This document shows, in pieces, positions 25,094-34,034 of a stretch of DNA of 42,962 bases (its first letter is position 1; each line of letters begins with the position of its first letter). The stretch covers positions 1 through 42,962 of the forward strand of contig JAGGVC010000083.1 of NCBI GenBank assembly GCA_021158185.1, read 5' to 3'. The notes beneath the pieces were generated by a model. That model did not search any database. It saw only the letters and a program-made list of their open reading frames with translations, and was not told the origin of the DNA. The position numbers and the translations under genes are program-made. Origin of the DNA: a bacterium. GTDB lineage: Bacteria; 4484-113; JAGGVC01.

Positions 25094-28000
25094 TTATCTG
25101 TTTTCAACGAGTCCGGTCAGGTTCGGCGGCGGAAGCGACACGCCGAAGTACTTACCGTTGGAAACGTAGCCTAGCACGGTGACCACTACATTGCCGCTTA
25201 CGGCATCGTTTGGAACGACGACTTCGATCGCGGACGCGCTCCACGAGTTGACCGTAGGCGATGTAAGCCCGCCGCCTTCCTTGGCGAACGTGACGCTTCC
25301 TGTTTCGGTCGTGCGCCCGAAACCGCTGCCGTTGATCGTTACCGTCTTGCCGCGCGCGCCGGACGGGTCGACGATGCTGGTGATCACGGGATCGGCGTTG
25401 ATAAGCTCGAAGTTATCGAGATACCAGCCTGTTCCTACGCCTCCATCGTTGTTGCTCCTGAACTGGTAGAGAATTCGGAAGGGATCGTTCTTGAAGCCTG
25501 TCAGGTCGTAGATAACCTCGGTCCAGCTCGAAACGTCGCTTCGGTACTCGCCGAGTATGAGTTCCTTATCCAGAGTTCCGTCGTAGCGAACGAGTATCGC
25601 CTTTGCGACATCGCCCGTTCCAAGGTCGAGCTTGTGATAGAACCGCAGCATGGGATGGTCGGACGAGCCAGGATTATGCACGGGACCGTACAGCCGGTCA
25701 TTGTTGTTCGTACCGTAGTTACCCGCGCCCGAAGGCCCGAACCTCGCGCATTTCGTTCCAGCGTAGGGCGAAGTAGTCCATATGCGCCATTTATCTGTCG
25801 AATTCCCGGCGTCCCAGACGAACCAGTCGCCGTCGAAATTGGAGCCGTCGAATCCGCCTAGCGTCGAGATATCTTCGAATCCGTCGAAGTGATTTGGATT
25901 ACGAGTCGTGTTGTTCACGGTCAGAGCGACGGAATCGTAAGCTGTAAGCCCGTCTTCCGTGTCGTTGTCGAACACGAGCACCGTCAGGAGCACGCCACCG
26001 CTGTAGGTGTAGCGTGAATCCCAGTAGAAACTTGCGGTCGTGTCGGTTGTCGAAATGTCGTAAGTCTGGTAGCCGCCGAAATCGGGCGGAGTCGCGATGA
26101 CCCTATATCTGTCCACGTTTCCGACATTGAGATTGACGGTGACGCGCCCATTTACCTGCGCGCCGTTCGACGGAGACGTAATCGAAACGGTCGGCGGAGT
26201 TCCGCTTGTACCCGTAACCGCAACGTCGTCGAGCCAGAACCCGACGCTCTGTCCGCTGCCGTTCGCCTGCAGCACCCAGAGTATGCGTACCTCGCGCCCG
26301 GCGAACTGCGAAAGATCGAAGTCGTACTCTGCCCAGTCTTTGAGCGACGTACTCTGGAAGATGTCGCCCCAGTAGGTCATGTCGTCGGGCGTGATGAGAA
26401 CGTACGATTCATCGCCGCTGCCCATCTGATATCGCCGCTGGAACGCCAGCTCCGCAGCCGCCTGATCGCTCAGGTCGATGATCGGCGCGTAAAGCCAGTC
26501 GTTGCTCGAAGCGGCGTAGTTCGTCGTCGTCCCGCTTGAATGCATCGACGGCTCGGCGTCGGCGAACTGCGCAGTATCCGCCCCCCATTTCGTGCTGCCG
26601 GTTCCCTTATTGCCGTCGAAGAGATACCAACCGGTAGGTATGGCGTTGTCGGCAACACCGGTGAAATCTTCGAGAAACGCCACGGTTTCATGCGTATTGC
26701 TCGGAGTCACGGTTATCGTGGAGGCATAGCGGTTGCCATCGTCGTCCCAAACTGTGGCTGTCAGATCGACAGGTTTGTTGAATTCGAAAGCAGTGTCCCA
26801 GTCGAGTTTGTAGAAGCCGCTGTCAAGCGTGTCTGTTGAGCCAAGATGCCGCGTAGGCGTCTCGAATTCGACCTTGATTATGTCGCCGGTATTCCCCGAA
26901 ACGGAAACGCGGATTTCCTCCGTTCCCGTCACCGTATCATTATTTACAGGATTGTCCCAGGTTATATTTGCAGTTCCGCCTGAGCCGCCTGCGTCGTAGA
27001 GATCCATCCCCGCCCTTACGTTGCAGAACTTGACGAGTCCGTTGCTCGTATTGTCCTTGAAGCCCTTGGGATTCGAGCCGTTACAGAGCGTCATATCGGT
27101 TCCCGAACCTTGAAGTAACTGACGCACCAAAACGTTCGTGGGCGTACCTCCCTGTTCGCTTATATATGCCCACAAAAGCGCAGCACAGCCGGCGACGTAT
27201 GGGCAGGCGAAGCTCGTTCCGGCGGTGTTCGTAATGTACGCTGAATCGCTTGAGATAAAAGTCGAGCGTACGCGGATGCCGGGCGCAGCGATATCTACCC
27301 AGTCACCGTAATTCGAGAAGGACGCTCGCGCATCGAATCTTCCCGCGACGGGCAACTCGCCGCCAACCAGCGAAAAATCCTGGTTGTTGCTTCCGTTTAC
27401 GAGCGTGGTTGCTCCCACCGACAAGGCGTCTGGATAGTAGCCCGGATAGTGAGGAGCATCGGTGTTTTCGTTGCCTGCCGCTATGACGACGAGCCTGCCG
27501 TCGTCCCAGCATTGCTCGGTCGCGAGCTGCGTCGTCCTGTCGGGGAAAGGACCGCCAAGCGACAGGCTCAAGATGTTCGCTCCGAGGTAATCAGCGAGGA
27601 GCATGCCCTCCGCAACTTGCGAGTCCGAGCCGCTGCCGCCTCCGCTTAGAACCTTGATCGGCAGTATCGTCACGATCTGGCTCATACCCGCGAGACCTTT
27701 CGCGTTGTTGCCGCGAGCTCCTACGCAACCTGAGCATGCCGTACCGTGCCAGTGATCGTCCATGGGGTTGTTGTCTTTATTGATGACGTCCGTCAGAATC
27801 CCCGGCCCGTTATACGGCGGATCGGTCGTCGGATTTATCGTGTTATCGACAAGATCCTCGTGCGTGTATCTAACACCGGTATCGCACACTGCGACGATTA
27901 CGTTCGATGATCCAATCGACTTCTTCCACGCGCCATCCGAGCCTTCGAACTCGTCCACAGCGCGCGTTCGCCAATTTGCCCAAGTTCCACCATCGGGGCC

Positions 28001-28807
28001 GGATTTGTTCAGGTGCATCGGGTCGTTGGGCGCAGCGGAAGGCGTGCGAGCGACATCGCCGGTCAGAAATCGCGGCATGAATTTGAAGCCGCCTGGAGCG
28101 GGCGTCCGCGAGGGCGAATAGTAAGACAGCTCGCTTATCGGTTTTTCCGCCGCGGTGTCGTCATACACCTTGTAATCGCCCAAGTCCGAAATGGCATGTA
28201 GGTATACGTCGTAGCAGACTTCGCGCACAAGCCCTTTGTTTTCGCGAAGCACCTTGAGCATAGTCTTGTCGAGATCGCCGACGGTCGCAAAATCTCCGGC
28301 AAGCGCGACGTAGTTGACGTCTTTGTAGAAGACACGCGTGAGAATCTCAAGTCCGTACTTTTCCGCCAGATTCGCGCTTACTTTTCGATAGTACGGATGA
28401 TCTACAAGCGGCGCGTTATCGGTCGCGAGCACCGCGTCGGCGTCGCCGCCCCCGCCAATCTCGTTCGACAGGTACTGCGCAAGTGCCTCTGGCGTCGGCG
28501 AATTTTCGAAAATCACGACGAAGCGGTTCGATGCGAAGTCGATCCCCGCCTGCGCAGTTTCTCGCGGAAGCGGTGAAGGGATATCGGGATTGGGCGCGTT
28601 CTTCGCTCCTTCCATAAGCGTGGGTGCGCCGGGAATCGGAGTTGTGCCGGCGTCGCCGGATTCGCAGCCCGACGGCGTGTTAAGTCCGCTTGATATCGAG
28701 CCTGTAACATCCGGTGTGTGATGAAACGCGCTCTTCCTCGAGCACGATAGATTAGCCGCCATGGCAATAGCCAGCGCAACAACAACCAATTTCAGAGCAA
28801 ACTTCAT
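25094..28807 (-). CDS. Secreted subtilisin-like (S8) protease with beta domains and C-terminal LPPPNL
   Basis: Large exported serine protease of 1237 aa. A signal peptide is followed by a linker and propeptide-like region (to about 290), then the S8 catalytic domain (about 295-605). The triad is visible as Asp in VAVCDTGVRYTHEDL (about 309), His in DDHWHGTACSG (about 354) and Ser in GTSFACPYVAG (about 532). The oxyanion Asn lies in AAGNEN (about 446). After it come Big/CARD-like beta domains, two jelly-roll (MAM/choice-of-anchor) domains and a final IPT/TIG domain ending LPPPNL plus nine residues. The ATG at 28807 has GGAGG five bases upstream; a longer frame is ruled out because its N-terminus has no signal. 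It has a long structured leader. Confidence 0.9.
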   Translation of the reverse strand: MKFALKLVVVALAIAMAANLSCSRKSAFHHTPDVTGSISSGLNTPSGCESGDAGTTPIPGAPTLMEGAKNAPNPDIPSPLPRETAQAGIDFASNRFVVIFENSPTPEALAQYLSNEIGGGGDADAVLATDNAPLVDHPYYRKVSANLAEKYGLEILTRVFYKDVNYVALAGDFATVGDLDKTMLKVLRENKGLVREVCYDVYLHAISDLGDYKVYDDTAAEKPISELSYYSPSRTPAPGGFKFMPRFLTGDVARTPSAAPNDPMHLNKSGPDGGTWANWRTRAVDEFEGSDGAWKKSIGSSNVIVAVCDTGVRYTHEDLVDNTINPTTDPPYNGPGILTDVINKDNNPMDDHWHGTACSGCVGARGNNAKGLAGMSQIVTILPIKVLSGGGSGSDSQVAEGMLLADYLGANILSLSLGGPFPDRTTQLATEQCWDDGRLVVIAAGNENTDAPHYPGYYPDALSVGATTLVNGSNNQDFSLVGGELPVAGRFDARASFSNYGDWVDIAAPGIRVRSTFISSDSAYITNTAGTSFACPYVAGCAALLWAYISEQGGTPTNVLVRQLLQGSGTDMTLCNGSNPKGFKDNTSNGLVKFCNVRAGMDLYDAGGSGGTANITWDNPVNNDTVTGTEEIRVSVSGNTGDIIKVEFETPTRHLGSTDTLDSGFYKLDWDTAFEFNKPVDLTATVWDDDGNRYASTITVTPSNTHETVAFLEDFTGVADNAIPTGWYLFDGNKGTGSTKWGADTAQFADAEPSMHSSGTTTNYAASSNDWLYAPIIDLSDQAAAELAFQRRYQMGSGDESYVLITPDDMTYWGDIFQSTSLKDWAEYDFDLSQFAGREVRILWVLQANGSGQSVGFWLDDVAVTGTSGTPPTVSITSPSNGAQVNGRVTVNLNVGNVDRYRVIATPPDFGGYQTYDISTTDTTASFYWDSRYTYSGGVLLTVLVFDNDTEDGLTAYDSVALTVNNTTRNPNHFDGFEDISTLGGFDGSNFDGDWFVWDAGNSTDKWRIWTTSPYAGTKCARFGPSGAGNYGTNNNDRLYGPVHNPGSSDHPMLRFYHKLDLGTGDVAKAILVRYDGTLDKELILGEYRSDVSSWTEVIYDLTGFKNDPFRILYQFRSNNDGGVGTGWYLDNFELINADPVITSIVDPSGARGKTVTINGSGFGRTTETGSVTFAKEGGGLTSPTVNSWSASAIEVVVPNDAVSGNVVVTVLGYVSNGKYFGVSLPPPNLTGLVENR

Positions 28808-29003
28808 ACAAACCTCCAAACATCCCGGCAGCCGCCGCATCGAAACACCGTGCAGATCTGGTGCTCCTGTTTTCCGTCCCAAACCGCACCAGGAGGAATC
28901 AAGGACGGAAAAGGAACTTGACAGCTCAAGCTTATGCAACCGGGATTCAGCGCAAGCCGCTTCCCGGAAAAATACAAGAGCACACCGTATTCCCGCTAAC
29001 CGG
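28808..29003 (-). promoter_or_regulatory. Long structured 5' leader of the S8 protease mRNA
   Basis: About 195 nt lie between the promoter and the ATG. On the RNA strand there are a CCGGGA/TCCCGG hairpin with an inner AGCG/CGCT, a CTTGA/TCAAG hairpin, then two interleaved stems. One is TTTTCCGTCC (28912-28903) with GGACGGAAAA (28879-28870). The other is CTGGTGC (28892-28886) with GCACCAG (28864-28858). Their order makes a pseudoknot or two exclusive folds. I do not recognise a known riboswitch. Confidence 0.55.
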
Positions 29004-29009
29004 CAAGGA

Positions 29010-29038
29010 ATTATAACTTGAGAGTGTTTGATATTCAA
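29010..29038 (-). promoter_or_regulatory. Promoter for the S8 protease gene
   Basis: On the minus strand TTGAAT (29038-29033), a 17-bp spacer and a perfect TATAAT (29015-29010) point at the protease gene, with the start predicted near 29003. The region 29039-29176 between the divergent promoters shows no gene. Confidence 0.6.
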
Positions 29039-29176
29039 TAAACGATAGCATATCGGTTCGTTATAGATTTCTCAATGGTAACTGTACCCCCCTCAATTTC
29101 CCTTATATACAGTGAATAAGTTGAATTCGAGTGCACTCAGGGGTTAGTCAGAACATAATATCAAGCGGCAAGAGTA

Positions 29177-29206
29177 TTGACAGCTATGGTTTGCTTCTTT
29201 TATGCT
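29177..29206 (+). promoter_or_regulatory. Promoter for the aminotransferase-pckA operon
   Basis: A perfect TTGACA (29177-29182), an 18-bp spacer and TATGCT (29201-29206). Transcription would begin near 29213, giving a structured leader of about 125 nt before the ATG at 29338. Confidence 0.65.
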
Positions 29207-29213
29207 TCGCTCA

Positions 29214-29286
29214 AGTTCTGTCCCGATTTTGTGTTGTGAAGCACTGATGAGAAATCGCACTCCCAGGAGTGATTCGATTTAGAACT
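29214..29286 (+). promoter_or_regulatory. Hairpin in the leader of the aminotransferase-pckA operon
   Basis: AGTTCT (29214-29219) and AGAACT (29281-29286) close a structure. Inside it AAATCG-CACTC (29252-29262) pairs with GAGTG-ATT-CGATTT (29267-29280) around a CCAG loop, leaving a 3-nt bulge. It starts right at the predicted transcript start. Role unknown. Confidence 0.4.
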
Positions 29287-29337
29287 GCGATTGTCCTTTT
29301 GTTCCAAACGACTTGCGAGGAGGAACGTAGAAACGAG

Positions 29338-30555
29338 ATGAGTATTAGTGAAATTGCAAAACACATTAGCCCGTCCGCTACACTCAAGCTGAATGAAACG
29401 GCTGCCATTCTCCGAGCGAAAGGAGAGCCAGTCATTCACCTTGGTGGTGGTGAGCCCAAGAGCAAGCCGCCCATCGACGCGCTTGTTGCTGCGGGAGGGA
29501 TGTTACAGTCCGGCGAAATCCGGTACACTCCGCCGGATGGGGTCCCTTCTCTAAAGAAAGCGATTATCCGCTACACGGAGGAGTTTTATGACCGGATGGT
29601 TGAGCCTGGGAATGTTATGGCGTCGAGCGGAGCTAAACAGTCACTCATGTGCATCCTCCAGGCGATCCTCAATCCCCAGGAGGAAGTGATCTTTCCTGCT
29701 CCGTACTGGGTGAGTTACCCGGAGATGGTTAAGCTCGTAGGAGCGATTCCGGTTCCGGTAACTCCGGAGGACGGCACGTTCCATCCGCGCCTTCATGACA
29801 TTGAAAAGAAGGTAACGAGCTACACGAAGGCTGTCATCATCAACAGCCCGAACAACCCGTCCGGCGTTATGTACTCGAAGGAATTCATCGCCGAGATCGT
29901 TGAATTCTGCGAGAAGCGCGGAATCTATCTGCTGTTGGACGACATCTACCACCGCCTTGTTTTCGGGGATGCGAAGCCGATAAATGCCTGGGAATTCGCA
30001 AAGGACAAAACCGAGAATTCGAAGCTGGTCATCATCAACGGTGTATCGAAGCAATACGCCATGACGGGTTTCCGGATCGGATGGGCTGTTGCGAACAAGG
30101 AGCTAATAAGGGTCGCAACGGATATCCAGTCACATCAGACATCCGGCCCCTCTGCGCTCCTGCAGCATGCTGCAACCGCGGCGTTGAGCGGGCTTCAGTC
30201 CTGCGTGGAAAGCCTTCGGTTAACGCTTGAGAACAACTCCCGGATAATGGTTCAGAAGCTTAAGGCGTTCGACGGCATACATATAACTCCACCCAATGGC
30301 ACTTTCTACTGCTTCCCCGATTTCAGCGTGTACGGCAAGGATTCCGTAAAGGTCTCGAAGTTCCTGCTCGACAAGGTACTTGTCGTTACCGTACCTGGCG
30401 TCGAGTTCGGAATGGAGGGATTCCTTCGGCTTTCCACTTGCGGCGCCATCAAGGACATCACCGAAGGTATTGAGCGAATGAAGTGGGCGCTTGACCCGAA
30501 TTCGCCGGACGAGCTCTACATCGGCGAACTAAAACTCGTGAGGGACTGGGCATGA
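29338..30555 (+). CDS. aspC: Aspartate aminotransferase (class I/II, PLP-dependent)
   Basis: Cytosolic transaminase of 405 aa, probably interconverting aspartate and oxaloacetate with 2-oxoglutarate/glutamate. Fold type I motifs are present: substrate-side LGGGEP near the N-terminus, ASSGAKQSL, NSPNNPSG (Asn about 173), the PLP Asp/Tyr pair in LLDDIYH, and the Schiff-base Lys in GVSKQYAMTGFRIGW (about 238), followed by the C-terminal substrate Arg in RLSTCG. This is the subfamily of bacterial prephenate-type/aspartate enzymes, so aromatic amino acids are possible. ATG 29338 starts at the conserved N-terminus; GGAGG lies about 14 bases upstream, farther than usual. Its stop overlaps pckA (ATGA). 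Confidence 0.88.
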   Translation: MSISEIAKHISPSATLKLNETAAILRAKGEPVIHLGGGEPKSKPPIDALVAAGGMLQSGEIRYTPPDGVPSLKKAIIRYTEEFYDRMVEPGNVMASSGAKQSLMCILQAILNPQEEVIFPAPYWVSYPEMVKLVGAIPVPVTPEDGTFHPRLHDIEKKVTSYTKAVIINSPNNPSGVMYSKEFIAEIVEFCEKRGIYLLLDDIYHRLVFGDAKPINAWEFAKDKTENSKLVIINGVSKQYAMTGFRIGWAVANKELIRVATDIQSHQTSGPSALLQHAATAALSGLQSCVESLRLTLENNSRIMVQKLKAFDGIHITPPNGTFYCFPDFSVYGKDSVKVSKFLLDKVLVVTVPGVEFGMEGFLRLSTCGAIKDITEGIERMKWALDPNSPDELYIGELKLVRDWA

Positions 30556-32204
30556 CGAAATATCTTAAATTCGATACTCCTGCGGTAAAGCAGTCGACTG
30601 ATCTTAAAAGCGATTACGGGCTGAAGAACCATGGGTTTATCGAACTCGATGAAGTGTTCTGGAATCTGCCTACATCCGCGCTCTACGAAGAAGCCGTTTT
30701 CAGGAACGAGGGGAACATCGTATGCGGCGGTCCACTCATCGTCAACACCGGCAAGTGGTCGGTGCGAGCGGCACAGGACAAATACTGCGTGAAAGAGCCG
30801 TCCACCGAGGACAACATATGGTGGGGCGAGCACAACCGTCCGTTCGCCCCCGCAAAGTTCAACGCGCTCTTCGCGCGGGTACAGGCGTATTTCCAGGGCG
30901 AGGAGCTGTTCGTGCAGGACTGCTATGTCGGCGCGGACCCGGATTACAGAATGCCTGTGCGAATCATCACCGAAAAGGCATGGCAGAGCCTTTTCGCCCG
31001 CAACATGTTCATCACCATCAGAAACCAGGACGAGCTCAAGCGGTTTGTTCCGGAGTTCACGCTTATTGCGGCAACAGGCTTCAAAGTAGATCCGCGCATA
31101 GACGGAACGCGCACAGATACCGCGATCATCGTCAACTTCGAGAAGCGAATGGCCATTATCTGCAACTCGTCCTATGGCGGTGAAGTCAAGAAAACCATTT
31201 TCACCGTGATGAACTACCTGTTGCCGCTGCAGGGCGTGCTTTCGATGCACTGTTCGGCTAACGTGGGCAGCAAGGGCGACGTGGCGCTGTTCTTCGGACA
31301 GTCGGGTACGGGGAAGACCACGCTTTCCGCCGATCCGGGGCGCAAACTAATCGGCGACGACGAACACGGTTGGAGCGATACCGGCATCTTCAACATCGAG
31401 GGCGGATGCTATGCGAAGGCGATCAGGCTCTCTTCCGAGCACGAGCCGCAGATTTACGACTGCACGCGCAGGTTCGGCACGATCCTCGAAAATGTCGTGT
31501 ACGATCCGACAAGCCGCAGGGTCGACCTCGACGATGACCGCTTCACGGAGAATACGCGGGCGGCCTACCCGCTGGAGAACATCCCGAACGTGCTTGAAGG
31601 CAGTGTGACGAAAACCCATCCGAAGAACGTCATCTTCCTTACATGCGACGCGCAGGGAGTGATGCCGCCTATCGCCAGGCTGAATCCCGACGAAGCCCTC
31701 TACCATTTCATCAGCGGCTACACCTCGAAGATTGCCGGCGCCGAAATCGGACTCGGTATCGAGCCGGAAATAACCTTCAGCGCATGCTTCGGCGCACCGT
31801 TCATGGTGCATCATCCCTACAAGTATGCGAACCTGCTGAGGCAGAAGATAGCAAAGCACGGCACGCAGTGCTGGCTCGTCAACACCGGCTGGGTGGGCGG
31901 CAAATTCGGCGTGGGCAAGCGGATTTCGATCCGGCATACGAGGAATCTGCTTAACGCGGCGCTCGACGGCAAACTCGACAAGGTCGAATACCGCAAGGAC
32001 AAGCTGTTCGGTTTCGAAGTACCGCTGACCTGCCCGGATGTCCCGCCTGACGTGCTAACACCGGAAGCTGCTTGGGGGAACAAGGACGAATACTGGAAGA
32101 AGTACGATGCGCTCGCAGCGCGCTATATCGAGAACTTCAAGGCATTCGCTGTGGACTATCCGCCTGAAGTCACCGCTGCAGGCCCGAAACGGATGAGGAA
32201 ATAG
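30552..32204 (+). CDS. pckA: Phosphoenolpyruvate carboxykinase (ATP)
   Basis: Gluconeogenic enzyme converting oxaloacetate and ATP to PEP, ADP and CO2; 550 aa, typical for the ATP form. The kinase P-loop GQSGTGKTT is at about residues 249-257. The metal/substrate motifs IIVNFEKRMAIIC, NVGSKGDVALFFG upstream, LIGDDEHGW downstream and NTGWVGGKFGVGKR towards the C-terminus are all present. The start ATG overlaps the aminotransferase stop by 4 bp, so the two are translationally coupled. Together they would move aspartate carbon to PEP. Nothing is missing among the key residues. Confidence 0.97.
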   Translation: MTKYLKFDTPAVKQSTDLKSDYGLKNHGFIELDEVFWNLPTSALYEEAVFRNEGNIVCGGPLIVNTGKWSVRAAQDKYCVKEPSTEDNIWWGEHNRPFAPAKFNALFARVQAYFQGEELFVQDCYVGADPDYRMPVRIITEKAWQSLFARNMFITIRNQDELKRFVPEFTLIAATGFKVDPRIDGTRTDTAIIVNFEKRMAIICNSSYGGEVKKTIFTVMNYLLPLQGVLSMHCSANVGSKGDVALFFGQSGTGKTTLSADPGRKLIGDDEHGWSDTGIFNIEGGCYAKAIRLSSEHEPQIYDCTRRFGTILENVVYDPTSRRVDLDDDRFTENTRAAYPLENIPNVLEGSVTKTHPKNVIFLTCDAQGVMPPIARLNPDEALYHFISGYTSKIAGAEIGLGIEPEITFSACFGAPFMVHHPYKYANLLRQKIAKHGTQCWLVNTGWVGGKFGVGKRISIRHTRNLLNAALDGKLDKVEYRKDKLFGFEVPLTCPDVPPDVLTPEAAWGNKDEYWKKYDALAARYIENFKAFAVDYPPEVTAAGPKRMRK

Positions 32205-32336
32205 CGTACCGACGCAATACGTCGCGATGTGAGAACAAGCGCGGGCGCCATCCGTGCAGGGCTGTAAACGTGTGGTGCGCTCCGATTCTGCACGACGCCA
32301 TTATATCACCGGGGGGGGTGGGAGATTGAGGAGCGA

Positions 32337-32366
32337 TTGGCGGGATGAGCGGGAGTTTGGTATAAT
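32337..32366 (+). promoter_or_regulatory. Promoter for the small-protein/DUF3800 cassette
   Basis: TTGGCG (32337-32342), an 18-bp spacer and TATAAT (32361-32366), with an extended -10 (TGG before TATAAT). It gives a leader of about 58 nt before the 47-aa gene. The rest of 32205-32336 holds no gene; a poly-G tract lies at 32310-32318. Confidence 0.55.
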
Positions 32367-32430
32367 AAAATGAGCGAAACTTCACCGATTACGATCAAGC
32401 GAAAATAATGGGTGAAGGTTGGAGGCTGAT

Positions 32431-32574
32431 ATGGCAGAGCCTGTAGAGCACGGGGATGCAATGGGAGAAATTCGCACAGCTTGGCTCGATAATTGGAAGC
32501 ACAAGCGCGAGGCTGTTTATAAAGCCGCCGTCGATCTCGTATCCACCCGCCTGGACAAAGCAAAAAGTGTTTGA
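32431..32574 (+). CDS. Small protein (47 aa), first gene of a DUF3800 cassette
   Basis: Begins MAEPVEHGDAMGEIRTAW and ends at TGA 32572-32574. GGAGG lies five bases before the ATG, and a good promoter precedes it, which makes this a likely gene despite its size. The rest is a basic, probably helical segment (DNWKHKREAVYKAAVDLVST). It is followed after 20 bp by the 197-aa gene and could be a small DNA-binding regulator or an antitoxin-like partner. I do not recognise it. Confidence 0.6.
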   Translation: MAEPVEHGDAMGEIRTAWLDNWKHKREAVYKAAVDLVSTRLDKAKSV

Positions 32575-32594
32575 CTTATTTGGAGGTGATTTGA

Positions 32595-33188
32595 TTGCAA
32601 AGAATTACGCTTACGCAGTTCATTGATTACATTTTTGAGGCGCCACACAAACGCAAAGAGGTTGTGAAGAAGATAAAGCACAAGGATCAGATGTTCAGCT
32701 ACTACGAACCTTTCAAACGTGCGGTAAGGGAATATCATTACGAGGAAGGCGATAGGCAAGCTCTTTCCAGTTGTTGGAATTTGGGCACCAACGATGCACA
32801 GAAACGGCATCTCAAAGCTTGCGTTGATGGTTACTTGCGGTGGCTCGATAGGGTAAAACCATCACCTATCGAAGTTCCATTCACGGAATATCCGATTGGC
32901 GGCCTTGCCATTCGAATTAATCCTGATGTAGGCCTGGGGTTTCGCGGTTCTAATTACGCTCTAAAGTTGTACTTGAAAGAAAAAACTCCGCCTGCTGGAT
33001 ACGATAAGCTGCTTACTGCGTTGATGATTGTTGCGCTTGGTAATGGGCGTATTTCTGACCCCAAGCCTCGCATTCTGGCGGTGAGAGATCCAGCCAACAT
33101 CTTCCGCGCTCCCGCCCATCCTGAATCTCACATCGCAACTTTGGAAATGGAAAGCCGGAGTTTTCTCGATTGGTGGGCGCAGGTGTAG
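32595..33188 (+). CDS. Protein of unknown function (197 aa) in the DUF3800 cassette
   Basis: Starts with TTG at 32595 with GGAGGTGAT eight bases upstream. The N-terminal half (about 1-90) is basic and helical (QFIDYIFEAPHKRKEVVKKIKH) with a CWNLGTNDAQKRHL segment. The C-terminal half is mixed alpha/beta (FTEYPIGGLAIRINPDVGLGF, KLLTALMIVALGNG). No membrane segment, no signal peptide and no catalytic motif that I recognise. Flanked by the 47-aa gene (20 bp upstream) and the DUF3800 gene (90 bp downstream), and likely to work with them. Confidence 0.65.
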   Translation: MQRITLTQFIDYIFEAPHKRKEVVKKIKHKDQMFSYYEPFKRAVREYHYEEGDRQALSSCWNLGTNDAQKRHLKACVDGYLRWLDRVKPSPIEVPFTEYPIGGLAIRINPDVGLGFRGSNYALKLYLKEKTPPAGYDKLLTALMIVALGNGRISDPKPRILAVRDPANIFRAPAHPESHIATLEMESRSFLDWWAQV

Positions 33189-33278
33189 ACTGCCGGCAGA
33201 AGGCAAAGTGTGTATACTAATATGTTGGCTTAAATACAGTATTTGAGTGAATCTTGTTCAAATCCGGAGGTGCTTGCT

Positions 33279-34034
33279 TTGTACCTAATGTACGTCGATG
33301 AAAGCGGAGACAGCGGTCTCGGCGGATCGCCGCTCTATGTTCTATGTGGCGTGGTTGTGCACGAATTGCGCTGGCTGCAGAGCCTTGACCAGATTATTGA
33401 CTTCAGGCGGCGTATGAAACAGATGCACGGGCTTCCAATGCGGGAAGAAATTCACGCCGGGCAATTCATTCAGAACCAGAGAGCACTTCCCGGCATTCAA
33501 AAGCACATTAAACTTGGAATCATGCGGGCTTTTGCGGATGAGCTTGCAACGATGCCTGATTTAAGTGTGATTACCATTCTAATAGATAAACGCAACAAAC
33601 GGACCGGTTATGACGTGTTCGAAATGGGCTGGAAGGCGCTGCTGCAACGCTTTGAAAACGGGATTGTGAATCGCAATCTAAAAGGACCGCAAAACCCGGA
33701 TGAGCGCGGAATAATCCTCCCGGACAACACTGATACGAGGAAGGTAACAAAGATTCTACGCAAAATGCGCCGATTTAATCAGATTCCGGCCAGAGGCGGC
33801 GGTGCAGGTAGAAACGCTCCACTCCAAATGATAGTTGAAGACCCCAGTTTCCGGGATTCAAAAGATTCGTATTTCATACAAGCGGCTGACCTTGGCGCGT
33901 TTCTGCTGTATCAGAAAGAGTTGCCCTGCAGCTATATAAGGCGCAAGCATGCTGCTAATTATTTTGACCGGCTCGGACCAGTTCTTTATCGCGAGGCATC
34001 GAGAACGGATACGCAAGGAGTTGTAAGACTATGA
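33279..34034 (+). CDS. DUF3800 domain protein
   Basis: About 251 aa with the two DUF3800 hallmarks: the N-terminal acidic motif YVDESGDSG (about residues 5-13) and the C-terminal QAADLGAFLLY. Between them are VLCGVVVHE, REEIHAG and ITILIDKRNKRTGYD segments. The fold is reported as RNase H-like, consistent with metal-binding acids, but no activity is established for the family. It is common in accessory and defence-type loci. TTG at 33279 is chosen because GGAGG lies eight bases upstream and it puts the family motif at the N-terminus; the longer frame from 33243 is the alternative. It ends in an ATGA overlap with a short frame. Confidence 0.75.
   Translation: MYLMYVDESGDSGLGGSPLYVLCGVVVHELRWLQSLDQIIDFRRRMKQMHGLPMREEIHAGQFIQNQRALPGIQKHIKLGIMRAFADELATMPDLSVITILIDKRNKRTGYDVFEMGWKALLQRFENGIVNRNLKGPQNPDERGIILPDNTDTRKVTKILRKMRRFNQIPARGGGAGRNAPLQMIVEDPSFRDSKDSYFIQAADLGAFLLYQKELPCSYIRRKHAANYFDRLGPVLYREASRTDTQGVVRL

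Noticed and set aside
29240-29262. Hammerhead ribozyme core (CTGATGA followed by GAAA) in the operon leader.
   Set aside because: There is no stem II between the two core pieces and no complementary stem I, so the match is likely chance.
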